A stretch of 64,000 nucleotides of DNA from Lachnospiraceae bacterium MD308 (GCA_010206225.2 VIQU02000006.1:1-64000); one strand, 5' to 3'; shown: positions 25,852 to 35,328, counted from the first letter of the stretch. Made by a program: numbers and translations. The notes: generated from the sequence alone by a model not told the origin.

Positions 25852-26850
25852 CTATCCTTCTGTGCGTTTTACTTTCTTTATCAGCACACAGACTCCGAAG
25901 CACACTGCCAGTACGACTATTCCGCCCGCAATTCCTGAGACAGATGTCCCTGCTGCGCTGTCGGACGCTTTGAACGCATAGTCCGGCAGGAACGCGGTCA
26001 TACTCTGGAGTTTCTCTGCAATCTGGTATACGCCGCCGCTTGCCGTTAGCTCTGTCGTTCCCGCAACCTTTTCCATAGACCACTCAAGCCCGTCCGGATA
26101 ACCGGAGGCGAACAAAGATACTACACCGCCGATCACAAGCGCCAGCACCGCCAGAGCCGTAACCGTACCTTTTCTGCTCATGCGCCCTGCCGCCTTTTCA
26201 TCGGCCTGTTCATAGCCGTACAGAATCTCCGGCCGCGCTTCATAGATAAATACCAGCACTGCCGCCGTGATCAGCCCTTCTACAAGCCCGATCGCCAGAT
26301 GGATCGGCTGCATCATTCCTAAAAATACTGTGAAAGGCAGCTCTGTGATTCCGGAAAGTAATGTCTCTATCGTAACGGAAAACGCGCCCAACTGCAAGCC
26401 CACAATACAACCTGTAATAGAGGCTGCCGTAATGGTTCCTTTCGTCATCCTTTTTTTGTTCATCATCCGCCAGATGAGAAAGCCGCCGATAAAGCACCCA
26501 TAAAACGCCATGTTCCATACATTACAACCCAATGCCAATAGCCCCCCGTCCGCAAAAAGCAGGCATTGAATCGCCAGTATAGCTATCATTGTCAGGAAAC
26601 CTGCGCACGGTCCTAATATCGCGCTGAGAAGCATACCTCCGCACAGATGTCCCGATGAGCCCGTCCCCGGTATGGTAAAGTTGATCATCTGGGTCGCAAA
26701 TACAAATGCCCCCATCACTCCCATGACCGGCACTTTCCTGTCCAAATCCTCCAATTTTACTTCTTTTACAGAATACGCAGCCGCTGCTGTAGACACTGCG
26801 TACATTGTTCCTGCTACTGCTGGTGATACCAGCGCATCTGCCATATGCAT
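25852..26850 (-). CDS. ECF-type nickel/cobalt transporter substrate component, CbiM-CbiN fusion
   Basis: 332 residues. It begins Met-His-Met, the N-terminal Met-His metal-binding head that must be free in CbiM/NikM proteins. The membrane core (~1-215) carries GSSGHLCGG near residue 70. The C-terminal part from ~235 holds the PDGLEWS motif and a final membrane helix, i.e. a fused CbiN/NikN domain, similar to LarMN. It binds the metal ion outside and passes it to the cytoplasm. It is 14 bp downstream of larB. Confidence 0.87.
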   Translation of the reverse strand: MHMADALVSPAVAGTMYAVSTAAAAYSVKEVKLEDLDRKVPVMGVMGAFVFATQMINFTIPGTGSSGHLCGGMLLSAILGPCAGFLTMIAILAIQCLLFADGGLLALGCNVWNMAFYGCFIGGFLIWRMMNKKRMTKGTITAASITGCIVGLQLGAFSVTIETLLSGITELPFTVFLGMMQPIHLAIGLVEGLITAAVLVFIYEARPEILYGYEQADEKAAGRMSRKGTVTALAVLALVIGGVVSLFASGYPDGLEWSMEKVAGTTELTASGGVYQIAEKLQSMTAFLPDYAFKASDSAAGTSVSGIAGGIVVLAVCFGVCVLIKKVKRTEG

Positions 26851-26864
26851 AATTTCTTCCTCCT

Positions 26865-27617
26865 CTAATTCTTTTCATGTACTGCTAATTTATTGATCTG
26901 CGCCGCCATATATCCTGCGCCGTATCCATTGTCAATGTTGACCACTGCTATGCCGTTTGCACAGGAATTGATCATCGTAAGCAGCGCTGACAATCCGTTC
27001 ATGCTCGCCCCATAGCCTATAGATGTGGGGACAGCGATCACCGGCTTATCTACCAGACCGCCGATCACACTGGCAAGCGCCCCTTCCATCCCGGCAACCG
27101 TCACAACACAGTTGGCGCTTTGTATAGTCTCCACTCTGGAGAGCAGCCTGTGAATCCCGCTCACCCCTACATCATAGATACGCTCTATGCGGTTTCCGAA
27201 GAACTCTGCCGTCTGAGCGGCCTCCTCCGCCACCGGAATATCTGCTGTTCCGGCCGTACAGACCGCTATCTGCCCTATTCTTTTTTTGTCCTTTTTTTCA
27301 ATCTTTAGAATTCTCGACAATGCGTCATACTCTGCCTCTGAAAACTTATCCTGTATCAGCGCCGCCTGTTCCTTAGACGCGCGCGTTCCCAGCACTTCTC
27401 CCTCTGCCTCATAGATTCTTTCGTATATCCGAAGCAAATGCTCATCCGCTTTTCCGCTGCAGAATACCACTTCCGCAAATCCTGAACGAAGCTTTCTATG
27501 AGTATCAAGCTTCGCATATCCCAACTCTTCAAGCGGCTGCCTTCTAAAATAGCTTTCCGCCTCGCTTACGGATATCTCTCCTGTCTTTACCTGTTCTAAA
27601 ATCTCCCTTGCCTCCAT
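26865..27617 (-). CDS. larB: Nickel pincer cofactor biosynthesis protein LarB
   Basis: 250 residues from the ATG at 27617 (GGAGG 8 nt upstream). The N-terminal ~100 residues are LarB-specific; the C-terminal half is a PurE/AIR-carboxylase-like domain (AVCTAGTADIPVAEEAA near 125 and the VVTVAGMEGALASVIGGL segment near 175). LarB carboxylates and activates nicotinic acid adenine dinucleotide, the first step in making nickel-pincer nucleotide. LarC and LarE are not in this window. The operon with a nickel importer mirrors the lar genes of lactobacilli. A leader of about 220 nt (27618-27854) upstream has no identified motif. Confidence 0.88.
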   Translation of the reverse strand: MEAREILEQVKTGEISVSEAESYFRRQPLEELGYAKLDTHRKLRSGFAEVVFCSGKADEHLLRIYERIYEAEGEVLGTRASKEQAALIQDKFSEAEYDALSRILKIEKKDKKRIGQIAVCTAGTADIPVAEEAAQTAEFFGNRIERIYDVGVSGIHRLLSRVETIQSANCVVTVAGMEGALASVIGGLVDKPVIAVPTSIGYGASMNGLSALLTMINSCANGIAVVNIDNGYGAGYMAAQINKLAVHEKN

Positions 27618-27854
27618 CTGCAAGCCCTCCATATTTTAACTGCTGATATCTTCTTAATTGCCGATCCATACATAAAAAACCCTTTTCGTGTCGCCAAAAA
27701 AGACGCACAGATTCCCATTCTTGAAATCCGTACGCCTTCTGGCATACATTTTTTATCTCTTGAACTTATATGTGACTGCTGTATCCCCGGCGCTGCTGTA
27801 CCATCTCAAACGGCTTCTGCCGCCTGCTTTTTAGCATATCACGTCTGCAAATAT

Positions 27855-28274
27855 CTATCTGCATTCTTCCATTACACATTCTCTAAGCTGCTCTATTACA
27901 GCCTCTATCATATAGCTCATAGATGTGTTCTTCACACCGACAATTACGTTGTTGCACTGATTCATCGGAATCAACAGCTTTTTCGCTTCGCTCTGTCCGA
28001 CTGCCGCCGCCATAACCGGCGTAATCTCGCCGTGCATGGAATCCGCTATGGCAATCCCTACAGGGCCGATAATGACGTCTGATTTCCTGCAGCCTACAAC
28101 TACAGCATTCTCCCCGGTAGCCGCATAGTCTGCTCCGGCCTTCAGCATATTGGATGCCGCCAGAGAATTCGTACCGACAGCCCCAATCTCCGCCTGCGGG
28201 AATTCCTTCTTCACAGACATAACAAGCTGCTTTCCCATGCCGCCTCCCTGAGCGTCTATGATCAATATCTTCAT
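27855..28274 (-). CDS. DUF3842 family protein
   Basis: 139-residue small globular protein. Its start DAQGGGMGKQLV resembles a nucleotide- or cofactor-binding glycine loop, and GADYAATGENAVVVGCR follows near 45-63. I recognise it as DUF3842, a family of unknown function common in Clostridia. It is encoded upstream of larB on the same strand with a 237-bp gap, so co-transcription is possible but unproven. It has no membrane segment or signal peptide. Confidence 0.78.
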   Translation of the reverse strand: MKILIIDAQGGGMGKQLVMSVKKEFPQAEIGAVGTNSLAASNMLKAGADYAATGENAVVVGCRKSDVIIGPVGIAIADSMHGEITPVMAAAVGQSEAKKLLIPMNQCNNVIVGVKNTSMSYMIEAVIEQLRECVMEECR

Positions 28275-28410
28275 GAAAAGTCCTCATTTCCATCCAAATA
28301 TAATTGCAGATTTAAAAAATACATTATCCATAATAGCATCTGCTAAATAATTATAACAGACAGAGCCTTTTCTTTGCAATATGCAAAATGATCACATAAT
28401 CTTTTGTGCA

Positions 28411-28678
28411 TTATTCCAATTCATCAACAGTAATACATCTAATATCCGCAAACTGTTTTAACTGCTTATCATTTGTTAAAAACAAATCACATCCCGTCAG
28501 TGTTGCCGCTGCTAATTGCAATGCGTCCATTGATTTAAACATCTTATATTCGGCTCGTATCTTAGCAGCCTTTTTCGCTATATCTCTATTAATTTCGGTC
28601 ACACTGACTCCAAGCGTATTTAATAATTTTTCAAACATATCAGTAATATATAAATGGAGCAGTATCTATAAATACTTT
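28411..28678 (-). pseudogene. Degraded PIN-domain toxin (VapC-like)
   Basis: The C-terminal half of a PIN toxin is readable at 28411-28638 (KSMDALQLAAATLTGCDLFLTNDKQL). Just upstream, the N-terminal strand VFIDTAPFIYY is readable in another register (28639-28678), but then runs into stop codons. It also has no start codon where homologs begin with M-K-K. About 60 residues of the middle, including acidic active-site positions, are gone. The toxin is thus inactive, although the antitoxin gene before it is intact. Confidence 0.7.
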
Positions 28679-28679
28679 T

Positions 28680-28904
28680 TTACAGTCTGTCACTATCACG
28701 CATCTCCTTCATATATTCATCAACATTCTTTCCCCGTTCACTTGGTATTACAAAGCTGTCCCAATCTACCGGCTTTTTTTTCTTTCTGTCGGTTGGATAA
28801 TCAAGCAAGGTAACAACAACCTCTGCCCCATCATATTCACACATATCTTCATCTTCGATAATAACAGTATTTCCTTGTATAATTCCCTTAACTGCTGCCA
28901 ACAT
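28680..28904 (-). CDS. Antitoxin-like protein of the degraded PIN locus
   Basis: 74 residues from the ATG at 28904 (GGAGG upstream). A beta-rich start (VKGIIQGNTVIIEDEDM) resembles AbrB/VapB-type or DUF2281-like antitoxins. A charged C-terminal tail probably once wrapped around the toxin. The stop codon directly abuts the remains of the PIN toxin gene, the usual antitoxin-first order. With the toxin destroyed it is a solitary antitoxin; a role against other PIN toxins in the cell is possible. Confidence 0.6.
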   Translation of the reverse strand: MLAAVKGIIQGNTVIIEDEDMCEYDGAEVVVTLLDYPTDRKKKKPVDWDSFVIPSERGKNVDEYMKEMRDSDRL

Positions 28905-28995
28905 AATTAAAACGTCCTCCAATCCCTATTTTAATTATCATATCACAATTAACAAAATTTAGACAGTCAAACAGCAGAATCTCCCTTTCGCAACT

Positions 28996-29937
28996 CTAAG
29001 CAAATGTTATTACCGTCCCAGTCTTCCCTTCCAATGCATCGATCGCTTTATCCAAACTTGTGATGATTGCCTTTTTATCCGGATAAGTACGTGCGAATTT
29101 CATAGCTGCTTCTACTTTCGGCAGCATACTTCCCGGGGCGAACTGTCCTTCTTCGATATATTGTACGGCTTCTTTAAGGCTCATATGATCCAGATCCTGC
29201 TGATTTTCCTTACCCCAGTTAATCGCCACTTTTTCTACTTCTGTCAGAATCATCAGTACATCTGCATCCACCTGCTCCGCCAGAAGCTCTGCCGCAAAAT
29301 CCTTATCGATAACTGCCGCCACACCTTCCAGTGTTCCGTCCATTCTTTCAACCACCGGAATACCGCCACCGCCGCAGGAGATCACGATGGAGGAATCCCA
29401 CAGCTTTTTGATCGCCTCGATCTCTACGATCCTTCTGGGAATCGGGGATGCAACGACTCTGCGCCAGCCCCTTCCGGCATCTTCTTTCATGGTGTAACCT
29501 TTTTCTTCCGTTAAAGCTTTCGCTTCTTCCTCACTGTAAAACGGGCCGATCGGCTTTGTTGGGTTTGTAAAGCCCGGATCATGCTCATCTACTACCATCT
29601 GGGTTGCCACTGTAAGTACCGGACAGTTCCGGTTCCTAAGGCTTAACGCATATTTTAATGCCTGCTGAATGTGATATCCGATATATCCCTGACTCATGGC
29701 TCCGCACACATCAAAAGGCATCGCAGGCGTCACATCCTTCGCCGACTCAGAAGCAAGAAGAATCCTTCCTACCTGCGGTCCGTTGCCGTGTACGATGGCA
29801 ACCTCGTATCCCTGACTGCTGATATCCGCAATCCTTTCACATGTACGTTTTACTACCTCAAGCTGCCCTGCCGCCGTCGGCGCGCTTCCTTTTGACTGCA
29901 GCGCGTTTCCGCCCAGCGCGATTACAATCTTTTCCAT
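28996..29937 (-). CDS. arcC: Carbamate kinase
   Basis: 313 residues, the family's normal length, from the ATG at 29937 (AAAGGTG site). It has the amino-acid-kinase fold with KIVIALGGNALQ at the start, the HGNGPQVG loop near 50, and the CGGGGIPV segment near 215. It transfers phosphate from carbamoyl phosphate to ADP, giving ATP, ammonia and CO2, the energy-yielding last step of the arginine deiminase pathway. It is divergent from the double-AraC regulator and separated from arcA/arcB by that regulator and the cyclodeaminase gene. Confidence 0.93.
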   Translation of the reverse strand: MEKIVIALGGNALQSKGSAPTAAGQLEVVKRTCERIADISSQGYEVAIVHGNGPQVGRILLASESAKDVTPAMPFDVCGAMSQGYIGYHIQQALKYALSLRNRNCPVLTVATQMVVDEHDPGFTNPTKPIGPFYSEEEAKALTEEKGYTMKEDAGRGWRRVVASPIPRRIVEIEAIKKLWDSSIVISCGGGGIPVVERMDGTLEGVAAVIDKDFAAELLAEQVDADVLMILTEVEKVAINWGKENQQDLDHMSLKEAVQYIEEGQFAPGSMLPKVEAAMKFARTYPDKKAIITSLDKAIDALEGKTGTVITFA

Positions 29938-30015
29938 AAACTTATCACCTTTCTCCTTGTATCTTTTCGTGAAAAACTTTATAATTAATTCAGAATTCAT
30001 CCGGAGGTATTACAT

Positions 30016-31272
30016 ATGTCAAAAATCGTACCAATCCAAAGTATATACTGCTCAAAAGAGGATGAAACAAGGCTGTGCAGCTTCGACATCGAAGTCATAT
30101 CCGAGCCTACCACCCCTCTTATACATCCGATGTCAAGATTGTGGTTAATTAATGAAGGCGAAGGTACTCTCCTTTTGAATGATAAAAAATATCCCCTCAA
30201 AAAAGGAACCCTCGTCTCCGTACTTCCGTGGCAGATTACCGACATTATAGAAGTAAAATCTCCGCTTCAATTTTTTGTCATGGCATATTATTTTGATAAT
30301 ATCAATGAAATCATAAAGACATTTTACAATCCGGACAGCGTGAATCTGTCCGTATCACAAGCTATGTCCAAAACTCCGGTCGTATCTTTTGACGAAAGAA
30401 GTTATGTACAGATGCAGCAGCTATTCCTTCAGATCAGGGATGAGCTTCGCACCCAGTCGCAGATTGATTCTTCTGACTCTGGATCCGCCCCGGAATCCCT
30501 TGGTCTGAGCAAGCTGTACATTACTAACAAGCTCATTGAGATCATCGTATCATTTATCCGCACCCGGCATACCCTGCCGACACAGGACACGTCTACGCAC
30601 GCAAGCGAGATCTTTCAATATCTGTATACACATCTAAATCAAAAGATTACGCTTTCTATGCTGTCGCAGCAGTTCTATATGAGCGAATCTGCAATCAGTT
30701 CTTATATTAAAAGGACAACCGGATTGTCCTTTTTTGACCTGTTGAATGAAATGCGTGTGGGTAAAACTATGAATTATCTGTTATATACAGATTTTACTCT
30801 GGAAGAACTGGCCGAGATTCTCGGCTTTGTTGATAGTGCCCACATCAGCAAGGTATTCCTGGCACGGATTGGCATGAAAGCCAACGATTTTCGGAAAACC
30901 TACCAGTCTATCGGGGATCAATGCCGTATCAAAGACCGGCAGGTTTTCTATGCGATTGTCTCTTACATATACAGAAATTATGCCGAGGACTTGCAGCCGA
31001 AAAATGTAAGTGAACATTTTCATATCTCTCCGAAGGAGCTAAACCGCATCCTCCTTTTTCAGGTGGAGATGAATTTCAGCGATTACCTGAACTATATCCG
31101 GGTAAACCGGGCGTCTGAGCTTCTCCTTAAGACCGACAAGAGCATCCTTACAATCGCTCTTGAAGTAGGATACAATACAGAAAAGACTCTTACCCGCAAT
31201 TTCCTGCGTTTCCGCTCTATGACACCGGGAAAGTTCCGCCGCTCTACTGAATTTCAGGAAAATGAGTTCTAA
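30016..31272 (+). CDS. Transcriptional regulator with two AraC-type DNA-binding domains
   Basis: 418 residues. The N-terminal cupin-like sensor is ~25-110, with a linker to ~195. A first AraC helix-turn-helix pair follows at ~197-290 (KITLSMLSQQFYMSESAISS, then FTLEELAEILGF), and a second at ~315-412 (NVSEHFHISPKELNR, then SILTIALEVGYN...MTPGKFR). Two full AraC domains in one chain are unusual. It starts 78 bp from carbamate kinase on the opposite strand and ends 2 bp before the convergent cyclodeaminase gene, so it is the natural candidate regulator of the arginine/ornithine genes. Confidence 0.82.
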   Translation: MSKIVPIQSIYCSKEDETRLCSFDIEVISEPTTPLIHPMSRLWLINEGEGTLLLNDKKYPLKKGTLVSVLPWQITDIIEVKSPLQFFVMAYYFDNINEIIKTFYNPDSVNLSVSQAMSKTPVVSFDERSYVQMQQLFLQIRDELRTQSQIDSSDSGSAPESLGLSKLYITNKLIEIIVSFIRTRHTLPTQDTSTHASEIFQYLYTHLNQKITLSMLSQQFYMSESAISSYIKRTTGLSFFDLLNEMRVGKTMNYLLYTDFTLEELAEILGFVDSAHISKVFLARIGMKANDFRKTYQSIGDQCRIKDRQVFYAIVSYIYRNYAEDLQPKNVSEHFHISPKELNRILLFQVEMNFSDYLNYIRVNRASELLLKTDKSILTIALEVGYNTEKTLTRNFLRFRSMTPGKFRRSTEFQENEF

Positions 31273-31274
31273 AA

Positions 31275-32378
31275 CTACTTAATGACGCCAAGCCCCTTTG
31301 CAACAAGTGTGATGAAATCCTGTACATTTGTCACGATTGTCGTTGCGCTTAAGCTTCCTCTGTCTAACAGCTTATTTACTACGAACTCGTCTGCGTCAAC
31401 GGTATAGAGATATACCGGGCGCACTGTACCGTCCTCAAGTACGCGGAAGGACGGCGTCATATTTCCGGTAGCAATGGTATGGAGCATAGTCGCAAGGCAG
31501 ATCACTGTCGTAGCGCCGCGAATCTGCTCTCTCATCACATTTGCAGCTTCATATACATCCCCGATTACCTCCGGAAGCGGACCGTCATCACGGATAGAGC
31601 CCGCAAGCACGATCGGTACATTATTTCTTACACAGCTGCAGATGATCCCGTCATCCAAATTATAGTCCTTAACAAACTGCGGAATAGAGCCGCTTCTTCT
31701 TACTTTGTTGCACACATCCAGATGGTTGTAATGTCCATTTGGCTGTGATTTTTGTGTGTAAATATCCTGCCCGAGAGCCGTGTGCAGAAGCGCACCCTCT
31801 AAGTCATGGGTTGCAAGAGCATTTCCGGCTAACAACGCCTGACCGTAGCCATTGTCGAACAACGCCGACATAGCTGCCCTTGCATCTGCATCAAATGCAA
31901 ATGCCGGTCCCATAACCCATACGACTTTTCCGCCATGCTCTTTTTCATATCTCAAAAGTTCAAATAATTTGTCATAATCCCGCGCGTAGGATGTTTCGCG
32001 GCTTCTTCCCTGACGAAATACGAACTGGTCGTCAATCCCCTCACTGTCATCTTCAAAACCGTGACAGTGCATATAGATGCCGTCCTCGCATTTTTCCGTT
32101 CTGCCGAGCATAACTTTATCGCCTTTTTTCAGGTTTCTTGCTTCTACAACCGCAAGATGTCCGTCATCACAGAGGACAACACAGGAGTCCATACGGCTCT
32201 CCTTTGCCAGCTTCCACTCACCGTCTACCTTAAAATATTCCGGATACATGGATGTGCTGTGATAATTATCCGGCGCCACGCCGTCTTTTTCTGATACTTC
32301 ATATTTGGCATCCGGCGCGTTTACAAATCTTTCTTCTGTAAAATCCGGATGATGGTATTTAGGCATTTCAAATGACAT
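31275..32378 (-). CDS. Ornithine cyclodeaminase of the TIGR00300/LOR-SDH type
   Basis: 367 residues without a signal peptide. It matches my recollection of TIGR00300, the LOR/SDH-associated domain shared with archaeal ornithine cyclodeaminase and cyanobacterial AgrE/ArgZ, with a Rossmann-like region in the second half (KVVWVMGPAFAFDADARAA). It is unrelated to the classical mu-crystallin ornithine cyclodeaminase. The reaction is ornithine to proline plus ammonia. Database names for this family describe it as nickel-pincer-nucleotide dependent, to my recollection. It is downstream of arcA and arcB, which make ornithine, and LarB plus a nickel importer are a few kb away. Confidence 0.72.
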   Translation of the reverse strand: MSFEMPKYHHPDFTEERFVNAPDAKYEVSEKDGVAPDNYHSTSMYPEYFKVDGEWKLAKESRMDSCVVLCDDGHLAVVEARNLKKGDKVMLGRTEKCEDGIYMHCHGFEDDSEGIDDQFVFRQGRSRETSYARDYDKLFELLRYEKEHGGKVVWVMGPAFAFDADARAAMSALFDNGYGQALLAGNALATHDLEGALLHTALGQDIYTQKSQPNGHYNHLDVCNKVRRSGSIPQFVKDYNLDDGIICSCVRNNVPIVLAGSIRDDGPLPEVIGDVYEAANVMREQIRGATTVICLATMLHTIATGNMTPSFRVLEDGTVRPVYLYTVDADEFVVNKLLDRGSLSATTIVTNVQDFITLVAKGLGVIK

Positions 32379-32512
32379 ACTCTTTCTCCTCTCATATGAC
32401 AGGCTGCTGCGCAGCCCGCCACTTTTATATTTGTCTGAATTCTAGTATAACCAACACTAATTAACCGTACCTTTCACTTGCCTAAATTTCCCCCTTCTAC
32501 GTTATCGTCAAT

Positions 32513-32535
32513 CGGCGTAGCGCCCAGGCTACGTC
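32513..32535. other. Hairpin in the arcB-cyclodeaminase intergenic region
   Basis: CGTAGC/GCTACG arms with GC-rich flanks form a compact hairpin in the 225-bp gap. No T-run follows on either strand, so it is not a typical terminator. It may be an mRNA processing or stabilising element, or part of an attenuator. Confidence 0.35.
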
Positions 32536-32603
32536 GAGGCTTGGGAGTAGTGCTATCAGGAAAACAGGCAAGCCAAACTGCCAGTTACTTAATATTCGCT
32601 GTA

Positions 32604-33596
32604 CTAGCACAATGTTGCGTATACAACTGCCTTGATGGTGTGCATACGGTTCTCAGCCTCATCAAATACAACCGACTGCTTTGACTCGAATACTTCGTCC
32701 GTAACTTCCATCTCATTGATTCCGAACTTCTCTGCAATCTGTGCTCCGATCGTTGTATTGGTATCGTGGAAGGACGGCAGGCAGTGCATGAAGATCGCGG
32801 TATCCTTCGCAAGCTTCATAACATCAGCGTTTACCTGATATTTCTTAAGAAGGTTGATCCTTGTCTCCCATACTTCGTCCGGCTCGCCCATGGATACCCA
32901 TATATCCGTATAGATTACATCCGCGCCTGTTGCTCCTTCTTCCACACTCTCTGTCAGGCGAACTTCGCATCCATTCTCTGCCGCGATCTCTCTTGCTGTC
33001 TGTACAAGTGATTCCTCCGGGAACAGTTCCTTCGGGGCGCAGGCTGTAAAGTTAAGCCCCATCTTCGCACATGCAATCATAAGAGAGTTGCCCATGTTGT
33101 TTCTTGCATCGCCAAAATAGGTAAAGTTAAGACCTTTCAGTCTTCCGAAATTCTCCTCGATCGTCAGAAGGTCAGCAAGCATCTGTGTCGGATGGAACTG
33201 ATCAGTCAGACCATTCCATACCGGAACTCCCGCATACTTTGCAAGCTGCTCTACCAACTCCTGACTGAAGCCTCTGTACTCGATGCCGTCATACATTCTG
33301 CCGAGTACTCTTGCAGTGTCAGCGATACTTTCCTTCTTACCCATCTGGCTGCTGCCCGGATCAAGGTAAGTAACGCCCATCCCAAGATCCATACCTGCTA
33401 CTTCAAAAGAGCAGCGTGTTCTTGTGGATGTCTTTTCAAACAATAATACGATATTCTTTCCTTCCAGATATCTGTGAGGTATGCCTGCACGTTTCATATC
33501 CTTGAAGTTCTTTGCAAGATCAAGGAGATAGCGGATCTCCTTTGATGAATAGTCTAAAAGTTTTAAATAATTTCTTCCTCTGATATTTGTTGCCAT
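32604..33596 (-). CDS. arcB: Ornithine carbamoyltransferase (catabolic context)
   Basis: 330 residues from the ATG at 33596. It has the carbamoyl-phosphate motif STRTR at 57-61, the HPTQ motif near 140 ([10 protein letters not shown]), and the ornithine-side HCLP motif near 272. In the arginine deiminase pathway it runs in the phosphorolytic direction, splitting citrulline into ornithine and carbamoyl phosphate. It sits 107 bp downstream of arcA on the same strand. Catabolic use is inferred from its neighbours arcA and arcC. Confidence 0.93.
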   Translation of the reverse strand: MATNIRGRNYLKLLDYSSKEIRYLLDLAKNFKDMKRAGIPHRYLEGKNIVLLFEKTSTRTRCSFEVAGMDLGMGVTYLDPGSSQMGKKESIADTARVLGRMYDGIEYRGFSQELVEQLAKYAGVPVWNGLTDQFHPTQMLADLLTIEENFGRLKGLNFTYFGDARNNMGNSLMIACAKMGLNFTACAPKELFPEESLVQTAREIAAENGCEVRLTESVEEGATGADVIYTDIWVSMGEPDEVWETRINLLKKYQVNADVMKLAKDTAIFMHCLPSFHDTNTTIGAQIAEKFGINEMEVTDEVFESKQSVVFDEAENRMHTIKAVVYATLC

Positions 33597-33703
33597 GATT
33601 ATAATCTCCTTTTCTCTTATTTGTGCGGGCAAAAAGCCGGACTGACATGGGAACATGTTCAACCGGTATCTGCCGCGAATGTAACGTCTGCTGCCAGACG
33701 AAG

Positions 33704-34939
33704 TTACCTCTTCTCAATAGACTCTCTCTCTAAAGGCATGCTCATACATCTCGGGCCGCCTCTTCCTCTTGAAAGCTCCGAGCTTGACATCTCCAAAACC
33801 CGGATTCCATTCTCACGCAAGATTTGATTCGTCACATAGTTGCGGTCATATACAACAACTTTTCCCGGCTCGATACAAAGGGTATTGGAACCGTCATTCC
33901 ACTGCTCGCGTTCCGATGCGATCGTATCCTTGCCGCCGCACTGAATCAGTGTAACCTTGTCAAGCTCAAGATGCTTTGCCAAAACCTCTGCCAGCGAAGC
34001 GTGTGTCTCCGTCACATTAATCTCTTCCTTTTTATCGCCCTTCCTGATCTCAAAAATTCTGAGCGTTCCAAGAATACCCGGATGTATGGTAAATTTGTCG
34101 TAATCCACCTGTGTACATACCGTATCCAAATGCATAAACGCGCGGATTGCCGGAATATCAAGAGCAAGAATCGTCTCAATCTCAGCGCTTTCATCCCCGA
34201 AAATACGCTGCGCCAGAAGTTCGATCGCTTCTGCTGTAGTTCTCTGCGAGATACCGATCGCAAGCACCTTATTGCTCAGATTCAGGATATCGCCGCCCTC
34301 TATTGCGTAAGGCAGCTCCCGCTTATAGTAAAATGGTGTATGCCCTGCAAATTCCGGATGGTTCTCCAGCACATATTTTCCAAAAAGAGTCTCTCTTCTT
34401 CTCGTTCTGGAATACATGCAGTTCAGGCTGACTCCATCCCCCACACATGCAAACGGGTCTCTTGTAAAGTAAAGGTTCGGAATCGGGTCCAGAATAAACT
34501 GACTGTCTGTTTTTACCAGATTCACCAGAGGGCGGTTCGCCTTTACGTCCAATTCGCCTACTCTGACTCCTGACATCATCTTTAGCACCAGTTCTTTTTC
34601 GTCCCTGATCTCCATGAGATAAGAAGCAAGAGACTCTCTCATCTTTTCGTCCGCTACTTTCCCCTCAGCGATAAACTGTTCAACAAATTGCCTCTTTAGT
34701 TCCTCATTACCCTTAAGGACATCCGCCGTCAGATCCTCCAGATATACGACTTCGACTCCCTCGCCCCGCATAATGCCCGCAAACAGATCGTGTTCATTCT
34801 GCGCCGTCTTAAGGTATGGAATATCGTCAAAAAGCAAACGCTCCAAATCTCCGGGCACAAGATGTTCCAATTCCTTTCCCGGCCTGTGGAGCATGACTTT
34901 TTTTAATTTTCCAATTTCACTTTTTACGTGGATTGCCAT
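33704..34939 (-). CDS. arcA: Arginine deiminase
   Basis: 411 residues, full length. The FTRDP substrate-binding segment lies near residue 164, [11 protein letters not shown] near 276, and the catalytic cysteine is Cys398 in GGPRCMSMP. It hydrolyses arginine to citrulline and ammonia. The start has AAGGAGG. It is first of the arcA-arcB pair. A TATAAT -10 on the minus strand (34991-34996) lies about 55 bp upstream, with no clear -35, which would suit activator control. Confidence 0.94.
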   Translation of the reverse strand: MAIHVKSEIGKLKKVMLHRPGKELEHLVPGDLERLLFDDIPYLKTAQNEHDLFAGIMRGEGVEVVYLEDLTADVLKGNEELKRQFVEQFIAEGKVADEKMRESLASYLMEIRDEKELVLKMMSGVRVGELDVKANRPLVNLVKTDSQFILDPIPNLYFTRDPFACVGDGVSLNCMYSRTRRRETLFGKYVLENHPEFAGHTPFYYKRELPYAIEGGDILNLSNKVLAIGISQRTTAEAIELLAQRIFGDESAEIETILALDIPAIRAFMHLDTVCTQVDYDKFTIHPGILGTLRIFEIRKGDKKEEINVTETHASLAEVLAKHLELDKVTLIQCGGKDTIASEREQWNDGSNTLCIEPGKVVVYDRNYVTNQILRENGIRVLEMSSSELSRGRGGPRCMSMPLERESIEKR

Positions 34940-34990
34940 GTCTTACCTCCTTATTTCCCTGTCGCTCGCTTTCGCGTCTTACTGTATTAC

Positions 34991-34996
34991 ATTATA
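34991..34996 (-). promoter_or_regulatory. Probable -10 element of arcA
   Basis: A perfect TATAAT on the minus strand, 52 bp upstream of the arcA start. No acceptable -35 hexamer is at the right distance, consistent with an activated promoter. The remainder of the gap 34997-35328 is AT-rich and contains only the hairpin at 35216-35246. Confidence 0.45.
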
Positions 34997-35215
34997 ACCG
35001 TTTTTAACAGATTTTGTTGGACAAATATCAGATAATCACAAGTATTTTAATTGGTTCTTTTTTACAGATTCACGAATCGAAACACGCTGTTTCTATGTTC
35101 CCATTTCCAGATTTTTTCTAAAAAACCCATTTAAAATACAAGAAAAAAAATCAAAAAAGTCCTACATTTAAAAGCGACATTTTATTATGTATGCTTCTGT
35201 CAAATAGAAGAATCT

Positions 35216-35246
35216 GGCCGGAAACCTCCTTTTTAGATTCCCGGCC
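35216..35246 (-). terminator. Hairpin downstream of the HTH-ImmA gene
   Basis: GGCCGG and CCGGCC arms, extended by A/T pairs, lie 80 bp past the stop of the HTH-ImmA gene. The T-run is weak, so termination is probable but not certain. Confidence 0.45.
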
Positions 35247-35328
35247 CACAGCTTACACTTATTCGATATACTTTTTCTAATGCAGGATGGTATATTTACG
35301 TATAATCCACTCAGTTTCCTATTTGTCT

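Noticed and set aside
27618-27854. NiCo or cobalamin riboswitch upstream of larB
   Set aside because: I could not recognise the conserved junction or B12-box sequences; attempted pairing gave only short unconvincing stems.
32513-32535. Intrinsic terminator or T-box between arcB and the cyclodeaminase gene
   Set aside because: No T-run follows on either strand and no T-box sequence is present; kept only as an unassigned hairpin.
28996-34939. Anaerobic purine/ureide degradation cluster
   Set aside because: Carbamate kinase and a carbamoyltransferase are present but adjoin arginine deiminase; the transferase has the ornithine HCLP motif and no ureide-specific enzymes are next to it.
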